Positions 18,963 through 26,848 of a stretch of DNA of 64,000 nt are shown one piece after another. The notes under the pieces were generated by a model. That model was not told the origin of the DNA. It worked only from the letters and a program-made list of their open reading frames with translations, and ran no database searches. Numbering within the stretch: the stretch's first letter is position 1; each line of letters opens with the position of its first letter. The DNA is from Sphingomonas sp. MA1305 (GTDB taxonomy: Bacteria > Pseudomonadota > Alphaproteobacteria > Sphingomonadales > Sphingomonadaceae): NCBI RefSeq assembly GCF_016107325.1, contig NZ_RCVT01000002.1, forward strand, positions 1 through 64,000. The letters run 5' to 3'. A program made the position numbers and the translations under genes.

Positions 18963-19996
18963 TCACTTCAGCTTCCAATTGTACGCAAGGTGGCTCCAGC
19001 CACCCGGCACCGCATAATATTCCGCCGGGAGCTTGAGCGGCGAACAGCCCTTGAACGCGGCGATGCCGAGGTCGACGACGCGCTGCTTGTAGCGTTCGTT
19101 CTCGTCCGTGACACCCGACTGGCGGATCATGCGCGGCGTCGCGGCGAGCGAGCCGTCCTCGTTCAGCCTGATGTCGAGCACCGTCAGGATCTCGTTGGCG
19201 CCGGGGCCCGGATTGACCTGGCGATCCGCGCACGGCTGGATCTGGCGCTCGATCGCACCCTTGATCCCGGCGGCGACGCGGGCGTCGATCTTCGCCGCCT
19301 TGGGCGCGGTCGAGGTGCTGGTCGACGGCTCGCTGGTCAGACCCTTGAGGAAATCACTGCCCAGCCGCGATCCGCGCGGCCGCTCCGCCTTGCTCGCGCT
19401 GTCGCTGCCGTTGCCGCGGCTGGCGGCAGGCTTGGCGGCGCTGCTCGGCTTGCTCGCCGGCTTGGCCGGGGCGGGCCGCTCGGCCGGCTTGGCCTCCGCC
19501 TTGGCGGGCTTGGCCGGCGCCTTGCTCGGCTTCTCGACCGGCTTGGCCGGCTTTTCCGCCACCGGCTTCGGCTTGGGCTGGGGCTTGGGCTCCGCCTTCG
19601 GCGCGGGCTTTGGCTTGGGCTGCGGCTTGGCGGGCTCGGGCTTGGGTTCGGGTTTCGGTTGGGGCTTGGGCTGAGGCTTGGGCTGAGGCTTGGGCGGTGC
19701 CGGCTTGGGTTCGGGCGGCGCCGGCTCGGGCTCCACCGCCGGCTCCGGTTCGGCGGCGGCGGGCGGCGCGGCATCCTCCGGGTCCCCGGCGTCGGGCGCC
19801 TTGGACTGGGCGGGCGCCTGCTCCGCCTTGGGCGCGCTCGCCTCCGGCGCGACGTCCTTGACCAGGCTGATCTCGACCGGCGTCGCCTTCAGCTTCTCGG
19901 GATTGGGCGTGGACAGGAAGCCGACCGACAGCAGGCCGAAGAGCACGACATGCCCTGCAACCGCGACGCCGAGGCCGATCCGTTCCGCCCGATCCA

Positions 19997-19997
<1 letters not shown>
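18963..19997 (-). CDS. tolA: Cell envelope integrity protein TolA
   Basis: A 344-residue protein with one N-terminal membrane anchor (about residues 8-28). A very long central region (about 60-230) is rich in Pro, Lys, Glu and Ala, including repeated KPQP and KPEP units. The compact C-terminal domain (about 235-344, with GIKGAIERQIQPCADRQ) binds Pal, TolB or phage/colicin proteins in relatives. The central part is Lys-Pro-type, closer to TonB than to the alpha-helical TolA of E. coli. Its position between tolR and tolB supports tolA. Confidence 0.92.
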
Positions 19998-20461
<464 letters not shown>

Positions 20462-20462
20462 C

Positions 20463-20660
20463 AGATCCTCCCCGGAACGGGGAGGTGGCACGGCGAAGCC
20501 GTGACGGAGGGGCGGCTCCACGCTGCGCAGCGCTTGAGGATAGCCCCCTCCACCATGCTGCGCATGGTCCCCAGCATCGGGTTGAACATGCCCCGCATGT
20601 TCAAGGATCGTCCGGGGGACGATCCAACCCGATGCTCCGTGCCGGGGAGGATAGCGGTGA
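20463..20660. repeat. Structured intergenic repeat between tolQ and tolR
   Basis: A 200-base block with several perfect hairpins: CCTCCCCG/CGGGGAGG (20467-20485), ACCATGC/GCATGGT, GAACATGC/GCATGTTC (20584-20602) and GGATCGTCC/GGACGATCC (20605-20625). The last two are enclosed by a 12-base perfect outer stem, AGCATCGGGTTG (20573-20584) with CAACCCGATGCT (20625-20636). It resembles multi-branched RNA or a mobile repeat unit inside the tol operon. Confidence 0.85.
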
Positions 20661-20666
20661 GGCGCC

Positions 20667-21359
20667 TCACCGGCCCGAATCCAGCTGGCGGCTGAGCGTG
20701 GTGTGGAAGCCGTCGGCGAAGCGGCCCAGCGCCGCCTCGATCCGGTTCACGCCGTGGCTGAAGCGATTGTAGGCGATCACCGCGGGGATCGCCGCGAACA
20801 GGCCGATCGCGGTGGCGAACAGCGCTTCGGCGATGCCCGGCGCGACCACCGCGAGGCTCGAATTCTGCGCCTGGGCGATGCCGGTGAAGCTGCGCATGAT
20901 GCCCCACACCGTGCCGAACAGGCCGACGAACGGCGCCACCGACCCGATCGTCGCCAGGATGTTGAGCTTGTCGCTGATCCGGTCGATCTCGCCCGCCGCC
21001 GCCGCGCCCATCGCGGTGGCAAGCCGCTCGCGCGTGCCACCCTTGTCGATGCTGCCGCCCGCGGTCGATCGGCGCCATTCCTTGACGCCCGCCGCGAACA
21101 CCTTGGCCGACGGCAGATCCTGATCCGCCTCCGCCTTGTAGAAGGCGTCGATGTCCTCCGCCTTCCAGAAGTCGCGTTCGAACCGCGCCATGCCCTTGCG
21201 GATGCGGCCCAGCCGCCGGCCGAAGGCGACGATCAGCGTCCAGGTCCAGATGCTGGCGAGCAGCAGCCCCGCCATCACCACCTTCACGACGATGTCGGCC
21301 TGAAGGAACAGCGCGACCGGCGACAAGGTCGCCGCATCCATGTTGAACACCGGATTCAT
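20667..21359 (-). CDS. tolQ: Tol-Pal system protein TolQ
   Basis: A 230-residue MotA/TolQ/ExbB family inner-membrane protein with three membrane segments (about residues 18-40, 125-150 and 165-190). It forms the proton channel with TolR. Family strings are LATIGSVAPFVGLFGTVWGIM and the GIAEALFATAIGLFAAIPAVIAYN helix. The ATG at 21359 overlaps the ybgC stop (ATGA) and starts MNPVFNM; a longer frame upstream lies within ybgC and is less likely. Confidence 0.96.
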   Translation of the reverse strand: MNPVFNMDAATLSPVALFLQADIVVKVVMAGLLLASIWTWTLIVAFGRRLGRIRKGMARFERDFWKAEDIDAFYKAEADQDLPSAKVFAAGVKEWRRSTAGGSIDKGGTRERLATAMGAAAAGEIDRISDKLNILATIGSVAPFVGLFGTVWGIMRSFTGIAQAQNSSLAVVAPGIAEALFATAIGLFAAIPAVIAYNRFSHGVNRIEAALGRFADGFHTTLSRQLDSGR

Positions 21360-21817
21360 TCGTTGGTCCCCTGCCACACCAGGCGTTGGTAGATATCGGT
21401 CCACGCGGCCGGCTGGCGCCGGGGACGGCCGTTGCCGGCGACCAAGGCCGCCGTCACCTCCGCCTCGGTCAGAACAAGCGGACCGCGCCTGACTGTTTGA
21501 TGAATGACGACGCTCGCCGCGCGCACGATGCCGACGCGGCTGACCACCAGCAGCGCATCGTCGAGCCGCGCCGGCGCGCGGTAGCGGATGGCGAGGTCCG
21601 CGACGGCATAGGCGCCCTCGCCCGCCTCGAACACGGCGCGCTGGTCGATCCCCGCCAGTCGCAGCATCGCCGATCGCGCCCGCTCCATGAAGCGCAGATA
21701 ATTCGCATGGTAGACGACGCCCGACAGGTCGGTGTCCTCGAAATAGACGCGCACCGGGAACAGGTGCTCGCGCCCCTCGAACCGTCCTGCCGTGGGCTGG
21801 TCGATGTCCTCCCGCAT
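21356..21817 (-). CDS. ybgC: Tol-Pal system-associated acyl-CoA thioesterase
   Basis: A 153-residue hot-dog-fold thioesterase. The active-site aspartate is D30 in VYFEDTDLSGVVYHANYLRFMER, the YbgC signature. Family members hydrolyse short-chain or aromatic acyl-CoA and are always linked to tol genes. The ATG at 21817 is preferred to a TTG two codons earlier. It is the first gene of the tol-pal operon and shares its upstream region with a divergent operator-bearing gene pair. Confidence 0.95.
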   Translation of the reverse strand: MREDIDQPTAGRFEGREHLFPVRVYFEDTDLSGVVYHANYLRFMERARSAMLRLAGIDQRAVFEAGEGAYAVADLAIRYRAPARLDDALLVVSRVGIVRAASVVIHQTVRRGPLVLTEAEVTAALVAGNGRPRRQPAAWTDIYQRLVWQGTNE

Positions 21818-21894
21818 AGGCAAGCGCCGTTAACCCAACCGGACGGGCCGCGAAACCCCGTAGGCGCCACCGCGCTCAGAAAGCGCTTGACCGA

Positions 21895-21930
21895 TGTAAC
21901 GCATGGGTTACATGTAACCCACAGGTTACA
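21895..21930 (+). promoter_or_regulatory. Two abutting 18-bp palindromic operators
   Basis: TGTAACGCATGGGTTACA (21895-21912) is followed without gap by TGTAACCCACAGGTTACA (21913-21930). Each has TGTAAC half-sites facing each other, giving four half-sites in 36 bases. The second site runs into the Shine-Dalgarno of the gene starting at 21941. The arrangement fits two dimers of a small XRE repressor, such as the one encoded at 22357, and could also touch the divergent tol promoter. Confidence 0.8.
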
Positions 21931-21940
21931 GGAGGATGCA

Positions 21941-22360
21941 ATGGACACGATCGAACTGGCGGAACGCAAGAGCCGTGCCTGGGCGCTGATGCTCTATGTT
22001 TTGGGGGCGGTGCTGCTGCTGTCGCAGCTGGCCGGCATGACGGTGATGCGCCGCGACTTCGTCGACGGCTTCTGGCTCGGCGTTGCCCTGGTCTGTGCGC
22101 TGACGCTGCTGCCGTGGCGGCGCTGGCTGAAGCCGGACAGCGCGCTCAACCGGCTGATGGAGGACGAGGTGGTGCGCGAACACCGGCGGATGAGCTGCAC
22201 CGCCGGCTTCTGGGCCAGCCTCGCCGCCGCGCTGGCGACCGCCCCCTTCGCGCATGACGCGATGCTGGCCAGCTACGACGTGTCGCGGGTGGTGGCGACC
22301 GCCGGCCTGTTTGCGGCGATGATCAGCTTCGCCACGCTCGAGCTGCGCGCTGCGCGATGA
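21941..22360 (+). CDS. Hypothetical four-helix membrane protein paired with an XRE regulator
   Basis: A 139-residue protein with four hydrophobic segments (about 14-34, 43-60, 86-103 and 115-134) and a soluble hinge containing LMEDEVVREHRRMSC. No family name is recognised. The start ATG at 21941 has AGGAGG 6-7 bases upstream, overlapping the second operator palindrome. It overlaps the XRE gene by ATGA, so the two are one unit. Small membrane protein/XRE pairs of this shape occur in sphingomonads, but the role is not established. Confidence 0.8.
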   Translation: MDTIELAERKSRAWALMLYVLGAVLLLSQLAGMTVMRRDFVDGFWLGVALVCALTLLPWRRWLKPDSALNRLMEDEVVREHRRMSCTAGFWASLAAALATAPFAHDAMLASYDVSRVVATAGLFAAMISFATLELRAAR

Positions 22361-22566
22361 GCGAGCTGCACAACAGCCTCAAGGAGGAGCGCGAGCGGCT
22401 CGGCCTGACTCAGGCCGCACTCGCCGAACGGGCCGGGGTCAGTCGCAAGACGATCAACACGGTGGAGAACGGCGTCTTCATCCCCTCCACCGTGCTCGCG
22501 CTGCGGCTGGCGAAGGTGATCGGCCGACCGGTCGAGGCGCTGTTCCGCCTCGCCGAGGATCATTGA
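22357..22566 (+). CDS. XRE family transcriptional regulator
   Basis: A 69-residue protein that is nearly only a Cro/CI-type helix-turn-helix (recognition region LTQAALAERAGVSRKTINTV, residues 17-36), similar to small YozG-like regulators. It is coupled to the membrane protein gene by a 4-base overlap. The tandem 18-bp palindromes before the pair are the obvious binding site, implying autoregulation. Its last codons overlap the 3' end of the convergent lipoprotein gene by 7 bases. Confidence 0.92.
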   Translation: MSELHNSLKEERERLGLTQAALAERAGVSRKTINTVENGVFIPSTVLALRLAKVIGRPVEALFRLAEDH

Positions 22567-23315
22567 GCGACGGCGGTGTCCATCAGCGCGCGCGTGTCGA
22601 GCTCCAGCCGCGGCCGCGCCGAGACCGGCTCCGCCGCCGGCACCGCCTGCACCGTGCGGACGCCGGCCGGCACCACGACGTTGGCCATCGCCAGCTGGTT
22701 CAACCGCAGGCGATCCGTGCGCCATGCATCGTAAGCGGCGTAGAAATTGGTGAACGGCTTTTCCAGCACCGCCAGCCGCCCGGCGGCGAAGGCCGGCAGT
22801 TCCGCCGCGGTGACGCCCTGCACGTCGGCCAGCGTCGCCGCCGCCGCGGCGCAGAAGCCCTCGCGCGCCGGAGCCTGGCTGAAGAAATTGTAGAGCCGCG
22901 TCATCGCGTCGTCGTATCGTTCCTGCCAGTCGCCGCCCGCCGCCTTGTACTCCGCGGCATATTGCGTCTGCGCGGCCGCCAATGCGCTCTTCTGGCTGGT
23001 TAGCAACCCGTTGTATTCGCTGACGATCGTCGCGGCATTGTCGCCGCGGCAGGCGAGCGCCGCGACGTTGAGCGCGGCGCGCAGGTGCCACAGCGTCGCC
23101 GCCGGCGTCAGGCCGCGGTTGGGCGTGGCATACAGGCCGTCGGCCAGCCGTGCCGGTACCGGCATGCCCGGATAGGCACCCCTCGGCAGCGGCACCGCGA
23201 CCGGCGCGGGCGCGGGCACGGTCGCCACGACCGTCGGCGCCTGCACCGCACGGCGGGTCGCGCAACCAGCGGTCAGGGCCAGCATCGTCATGGAAATGGC
23301 AATCGAGCGGCGCAT
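22560..23315 (-). CDS. Hypothetical lipoprotein
   Basis: A 251-residue protein with a lipoprotein signal: MRRSIAISMTMLALTAGC, with the lipobox cysteine at residue 18. A Pro/Val/Ala-rich linker (about 25-50) follows, then a mostly helical Ala-rich domain (about 60-200). Two further cysteines occur at about residues 89 and 154 (LACRGDN and EGFCAAA), possibly a disulfide. No family is recognised. The long gap upstream (23316-23707) would hold its promoter. Confidence 0.75.
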   Translation of the reverse strand: MRRSIAISMTMLALTAGCATRRAVQAPTVVATVPAPAPVAVPLPRGAYPGMPVPARLADGLYATPNRGLTPAATLWHLRAALNVAALACRGDNAATIVSEYNGLLTSQKSALAAAQTQYAAEYKAAGGDWQERYDDAMTRLYNFFSQAPAREGFCAAAAATLADVQGVTAAELPAFAAGRLAVLEKPFTNFYAAYDAWRTDRLRLNQLAMANVVVPAGVRTVQAVPAAEPVSARPRLELDTRALMDTAVAQ

Positions 23316-23707
23316 CGCGTCTGTCCTTCCGGCCCCCCGGCGTCGGCAAGGATCATCGCAGCCTATGGTTAACGCGACGTAACCGTCTTGCGGCCCCTCG
23401 TCCGGCCGCCAAAGCGCTGTCCTACAACGTCCGTCGGGGTTAGACCGGATGACATCGGATCGAGCTCGATCGACAGAATGTCGTCAGCGTCCGACGCCGG
23501 CCGACCGCCACGCTGCTTCTCATCGTCGATTGCATGGATCGCCCCGCTCGCCTGCGACGGGTGCGACCTTTGCGACCTTTCACGCTAGTAATGCCGATCG
23601 ACCGGCCGGCGGCGGCGAAGCCGACCCGCCCGTCGCGATCGGCGGGGCGCACCGCCGGTCCGACCGCGCACGGGTGAGACTTTCGAGACGTTCCGCGCGG
23701 CGGCCGC
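23316..23707. other. Long non-coding gap with a repeated motif block
   Basis: A 392-base gap with no supported gene. Read on the minus strand it contains GAAAGTCTCACCC (about 23,665-23,680) and GAAAGGTCGCAAAGGTCGCA (about 23,562-23,581). These are followed by ATCGACGATGAGAAGCAGCG (about 23,511-23,530) and TTGTAGGACAGC (23,416-23,427). A similar ordered set of motifs occurs in the 50,767-50,992 gap. It is neither rRNA nor tRNA. It may be a decayed mobile element, a non-coding RNA or a regulatory repeat. Confidence 0.55.
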
Positions 23708-24727
23708 TCAGGCCGCCCGCGCGTCCAGCGCCGCCGCGGCCTCGGCCATCAGCGTCGCGATGATGTCGGCGATCGGCTCTTCCTTGGTCACCATGCCGAC
23801 CGACTGGCCGGCCATCACGCTGCCATGCTCGACGTCGCCGTCGATCACCGCGCGGCGCAGCGCACCCGCCCAATAATGTTCGATCTGCAGCTGCGCTTCG
23901 ACCATCGCGACCTTGCCCTCGTCGAGCGACTGGGCGACCTCGCGCTGCTTGGCGGTGAACAGCTCGCCGCCGGCATTCTTCAGCGCGCGCACCGGGATCA
24001 CGGGGAGGCGCGGGTCGATCTGGACGCTGGCGATCGCGTCGCGGGCCGAGGCGCGGATGAACGCCTTCTTGAAATTGGGATGGGCGATCGATTCGGTCGC
24101 GCAGACGAAGCGGGTGCCAAGCTGGACGCCCGCCGCCCCCATGTCGAGATAACCGGCGATCGCCTCGCCGCGGCCGATCCCGCCGGCGACGAACACCGGC
24201 ACCGCATCGGCGATCTCGGGCAGCATCTCCTGCGCCAGCACGCTGGTCGAGACGGGACCGATATGGCCGCCCGCCTCCATCCCCTCGATCACCAGCGCGT
24301 CAACGCCCGAACGGATCAGCTTCTTGGCCAGCGCCAGCGTCGGTGCGAAGCAGATCACCTTCGCGCCCGACTCCTTGATCGCCTCCAGGCTGCCCTTGGG
24401 CGGCAGGCCGCCGGCGAGCACGACATGGCCGACGCCGTGCTTCGCGCAGACCGCGATCAGATCGAACAGATCGGGGTGCATGGTGATCAGATTGACGCCG
24501 AACGGCTTGTCGGTCAGCGCCTTGGTCCCGGCGATCTCGGCGTCGAGCAGCGCCGGTGTCATCGCGCCGCAGGCGATCACGCCGAAGCCGCCGGCATTGG
24601 ACATGGCGGCGACGAGATTACGCTCGCTGACCCACGACATGGCGCCGGCCATGATGGCGACGTCGCTGCCAAGGAACGCCGCGCCCCGCGCCATGCGACG
24701 CTGCAGCCGCTCCTGTCCGATGCTCAT
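23708..24727 (-). CDS. Nitronate monooxygenase-like flavoprotein
   Basis: A 339-residue TIM-barrel FMN protein of the NMO/2-nitropropane dioxygenase family. Family strings are AGAMSWVSERNLVAAMSNAGGFGVI near the N-terminus, VIEGMEAGGHIGP in the middle and FVAGGIGRGEAIAGYLDMGAAGVQLGTRFVC near the FMN phosphate site (the last two are each part of the barrel). The family also includes enoyl-ACP reductase-like and other oxidases, so the real substrate is unknown. It follows lysC with an ATGA overlap. Confidence 0.88.
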   Translation of the reverse strand: MSIGQERLQRRMARGAAFLGSDVAIMAGAMSWVSERNLVAAMSNAGGFGVIACGAMTPALLDAEIAGTKALTDKPFGVNLITMHPDLFDLIAVCAKHGVGHVVLAGGLPPKGSLEAIKESGAKVICFAPTLALAKKLIRSGVDALVIEGMEAGGHIGPVSTSVLAQEMLPEIADAVPVFVAGGIGRGEAIAGYLDMGAAGVQLGTRFVCATESIAHPNFKKAFIRASARDAIASVQIDPRLPVIPVRALKNAGGELFTAKQREVAQSLDEGKVAMVEAQLQIEHYWAGALRRAVIDGDVEHGSVMAGQSVGMVTKEEPIADIIATLMAEAAAALDARAA

Positions 24728-25983
24728 GCCGCGACCTCGGCGTCGAGACCGTAGGCGGTGTGCAGCACGCGCACCGCGAGCTCGGTCTCGTCCTCGTGGA
24801 TCAGCACGCTGACCTTGATCTCGCTGGTCGAGATCGCCTGGATGTTGATGCCGCGCTGGCCGAGCACGCTGAACATCGTGCTGGCGACGCCGGCATGGCT
24901 GCGCATGCCGACGCCGACCACGGAGACCTTGGCGACGCGCGTGTCGTGGACCAGCTCGCCGAAGCCGATCGCCTCGCGCCCCTGGTTCAGCGTCTCGATC
25001 GATCGCGCCAGGTCGGCGGACGGCACGGTGAAGGTGACGTCGGTCGAGCCATGATTGTGGGCGATGTTCTGGATGATCATGTCGACGTTGATGTTGGCAT
25101 TGGCCAGCGGCTCGAAGATGCTCGCCACCGCGCCGGGCTTGTCCGGCACGCCGGTCAGCGTGATCTTCGCCTCGTTCTTGTCGTGCGCGATGCCGGTGAT
25201 CAGCTGGCGTTCCACGTCGTCAATCTCCTCTTCGCCGACGATCATCGTCCCCGGCAGTGTATCCGCCATCGGCGCGTCCGGCCCGGTGAAGGACGACAGC
25301 ACCTGGACGCGGACCTGTTCCTTCATCGCGAGGCCCACCGACCGGGTCTGCAGCACCTTCGCGCCGACCGATGCCAGTTCCAGCATCTCCTCGTAGGTCA
25401 CCTTGGCGAGCTTGCGCGCCCGCGGCACGATGCGCGGATCGGTGGTGTAGACGCCGTCGACGTCGGTGTAGATGTCGCAGCGGTCCGCCTTCACCGCTGC
25501 CGCCACCGCCACCGCCGACGTGTCGGAACCGCCGCGGCCCAGCGTGGTGATCCTGCCGTCGTCGGACACGCCCTGGAAGCCGGGGATCACCGCCACCTCG
25601 CCCGCCGCCATGCTGGCGATCAGCGCGTCCGTCTCGATCGTGCCGATCCGCGCCTTGGCATAAGCGTCGTCGGTGTGGATCGGCAATTGCCAGCCGAGCC
25701 AGCTGCGCGCCTTCACCCCCGCCGCCTGCAAGGCGATGGCAAGCAGCCCGCTGGTCACCTGCTCGCCGCTCGACACGACGACGTCATATTCCCGCGGGTC
25801 GTAGAGCGACGACGCCTCGCGACAAAAGCCGACCAGCCGGTCGGTGTCGCCCGCCATCGCCGACACGACGACGGCGACCTGATTGCCCGCCTCCACCTCG
25901 CGTTTGACGCGCGCGGCAACGCTCCGGATGCGCTCGATCCCGGCCATCGAGGTGCCGCCGAACTTCATCACGATCCGCGCCAT
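24724..25983 (-). CDS. lysC: Aspartate kinase
   Basis: A 419-residue kinase that phosphorylates L-aspartate, the first step to lysine, threonine, methionine and diaminopimelate. The N-terminal kinase domain begins with VMKFGGTSMAG and contains TTLGRGGSDTSAVA and DIYTDVDGVYTTDPR. Two C-terminal ACT domains (about residues 265-340 and 345-419) fit feedback control by lysine and/or threonine. It is divergent from ubiG with a 54-base gap and couples to the NMO-like gene downstream. Confidence 0.97.
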   Translation of the reverse strand: MARIVMKFGGTSMAGIERIRSVAARVKREVEAGNQVAVVVSAMAGDTDRLVGFCREASSLYDPREYDVVVSSGEQVTSGLLAIALQAAGVKARSWLGWQLPIHTDDAYAKARIGTIETDALIASMAAGEVAVIPGFQGVSDDGRITTLGRGGSDTSAVAVAAAVKADRCDIYTDVDGVYTTDPRIVPRARKLAKVTYEEMLELASVGAKVLQTRSVGLAMKEQVRVQVLSSFTGPDAPMADTLPGTMIVGEEEIDDVERQLITGIAHDKNEAKITLTGVPDKPGAVASIFEPLANANINVDMIIQNIAHNHGSTDVTFTVPSADLARSIETLNQGREAIGFGELVHDTRVAKVSVVGVGMRSHAGVASTMFSVLGQRGINIQAISTSEIKVSVLIHEDETELAVRVLHTAYGLDAEVAA

Positions 25984-26037
25984 CGCTGTCTTTTCAAACT
26001 CCTTGGGGGAAAGGGTGCGCCCTGATAGGTAGCCGCC

Positions 26038-26805
26038 ATGGCAAGCGCAAGCAGCACGAACCCTTCCGCCGGCGGCGGCACGATCGACTCCCGCGAGGCG
26101 GCGCATTTCGGCGGCATGGCGCAGGACTGGTGGGACCCCAAGGGCTCGTCGGCGATGCTGCACAAGCTCAACCCGGTCCGCCTGCGCTACATCCGCGCCG
26201 CGGTGGACCTGCATTGGGACGGCGACGACACCAGTTTCACGCCGCTCGCCGGCAAGACCGTGCTCGACGTCGGCTGTGGCGCCGGCCTGCTCGCCGAACC
26301 GCTCGCCCGGCTCGGCGGCACGGTGACCGGGCTGGACGCGGCGGCGGAGAACATCGCGGTGGCCGCCGCCCACGCGGCACAGGCGGGCCTGTCGATCACC
26401 TACCGCGCACACGGCATCGAGGACGAGGGCGGTCGCTACGACCTCGTCACCTGCCTCGAGGTGATCGAGCATGTCCGCGACCCGGCGGGCTTCGTCCGCG
26501 GCCTTTCCGGCGCACTGGCGGACGGCGGCCTGCTGATCATGTCGACGCCCAATCGCACGCCGCTGTCGCGCCTCGCGCTGATCGGCCTTGCGGAAGGAAC
26601 GGGCCGCATCCCGCGCGGCACCCACGATTGGGACAAGTTCCTGACCCCAGACGAGCTCACCGCGCTGCTCGTCGACGCCGGGCTGACCGTGACCGACGTC
26701 ACCGGCCTCGCCTTCTCGCCCGCCAAGGGCTTCGACCTGTCGAGCTCGACCGCACTCGATTATCTGCTCACCGCCCGCCGCGCCGCTGCAACATCCGGAC
26801 ACTGA
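26038..26805 (+). CDS. ubiG: Ubiquinone biosynthesis O-methyltransferase
   Basis: A 255-residue SAM methyltransferase that makes both O-methylations in ubiquinone synthesis. The signature AAHFGGMAQDWWDPKGSSAMLHKLNP is typical of UbiG (residues 21-46), and SAM motif I is VLDVGCGAGLLAEPLA (about 75-90). A later HDWDKFLTPDEL also fits. The quinone made would serve the respiratory chain whose oxidase is encoded at 36.8-48.5 kb. Confidence 0.96.
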   Translation: MASASSTNPSAGGGTIDSREAAHFGGMAQDWWDPKGSSAMLHKLNPVRLRYIRAAVDLHWDGDDTSFTPLAGKTVLDVGCGAGLLAEPLARLGGTVTGLDAAAENIAVAAAHAAQAGLSITYRAHGIEDEGGRYDLVTCLEVIEHVRDPAGFVRGLSGALADGGLLIMSTPNRTPLSRLALIGLAEGTGRIPRGTHDWDKFLTPDELTALLVDAGLTVTDVTGLAFSPAKGFDLSSSTALDYLLTARRAAATSGH

Positions 26806-26848
26806 ACTTCATTTGGCAAGCGGTAGCGCCGCCGCTACCGGACCGGCC

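Noticed and set aside
19560-19760. Possible tandem repeat or CRISPR-like array in the tolA region
   Set aside because: The periodic GGCTTGGGC pattern encodes Lys-Pro repeats in TolA; units are too short and there are no spacers.
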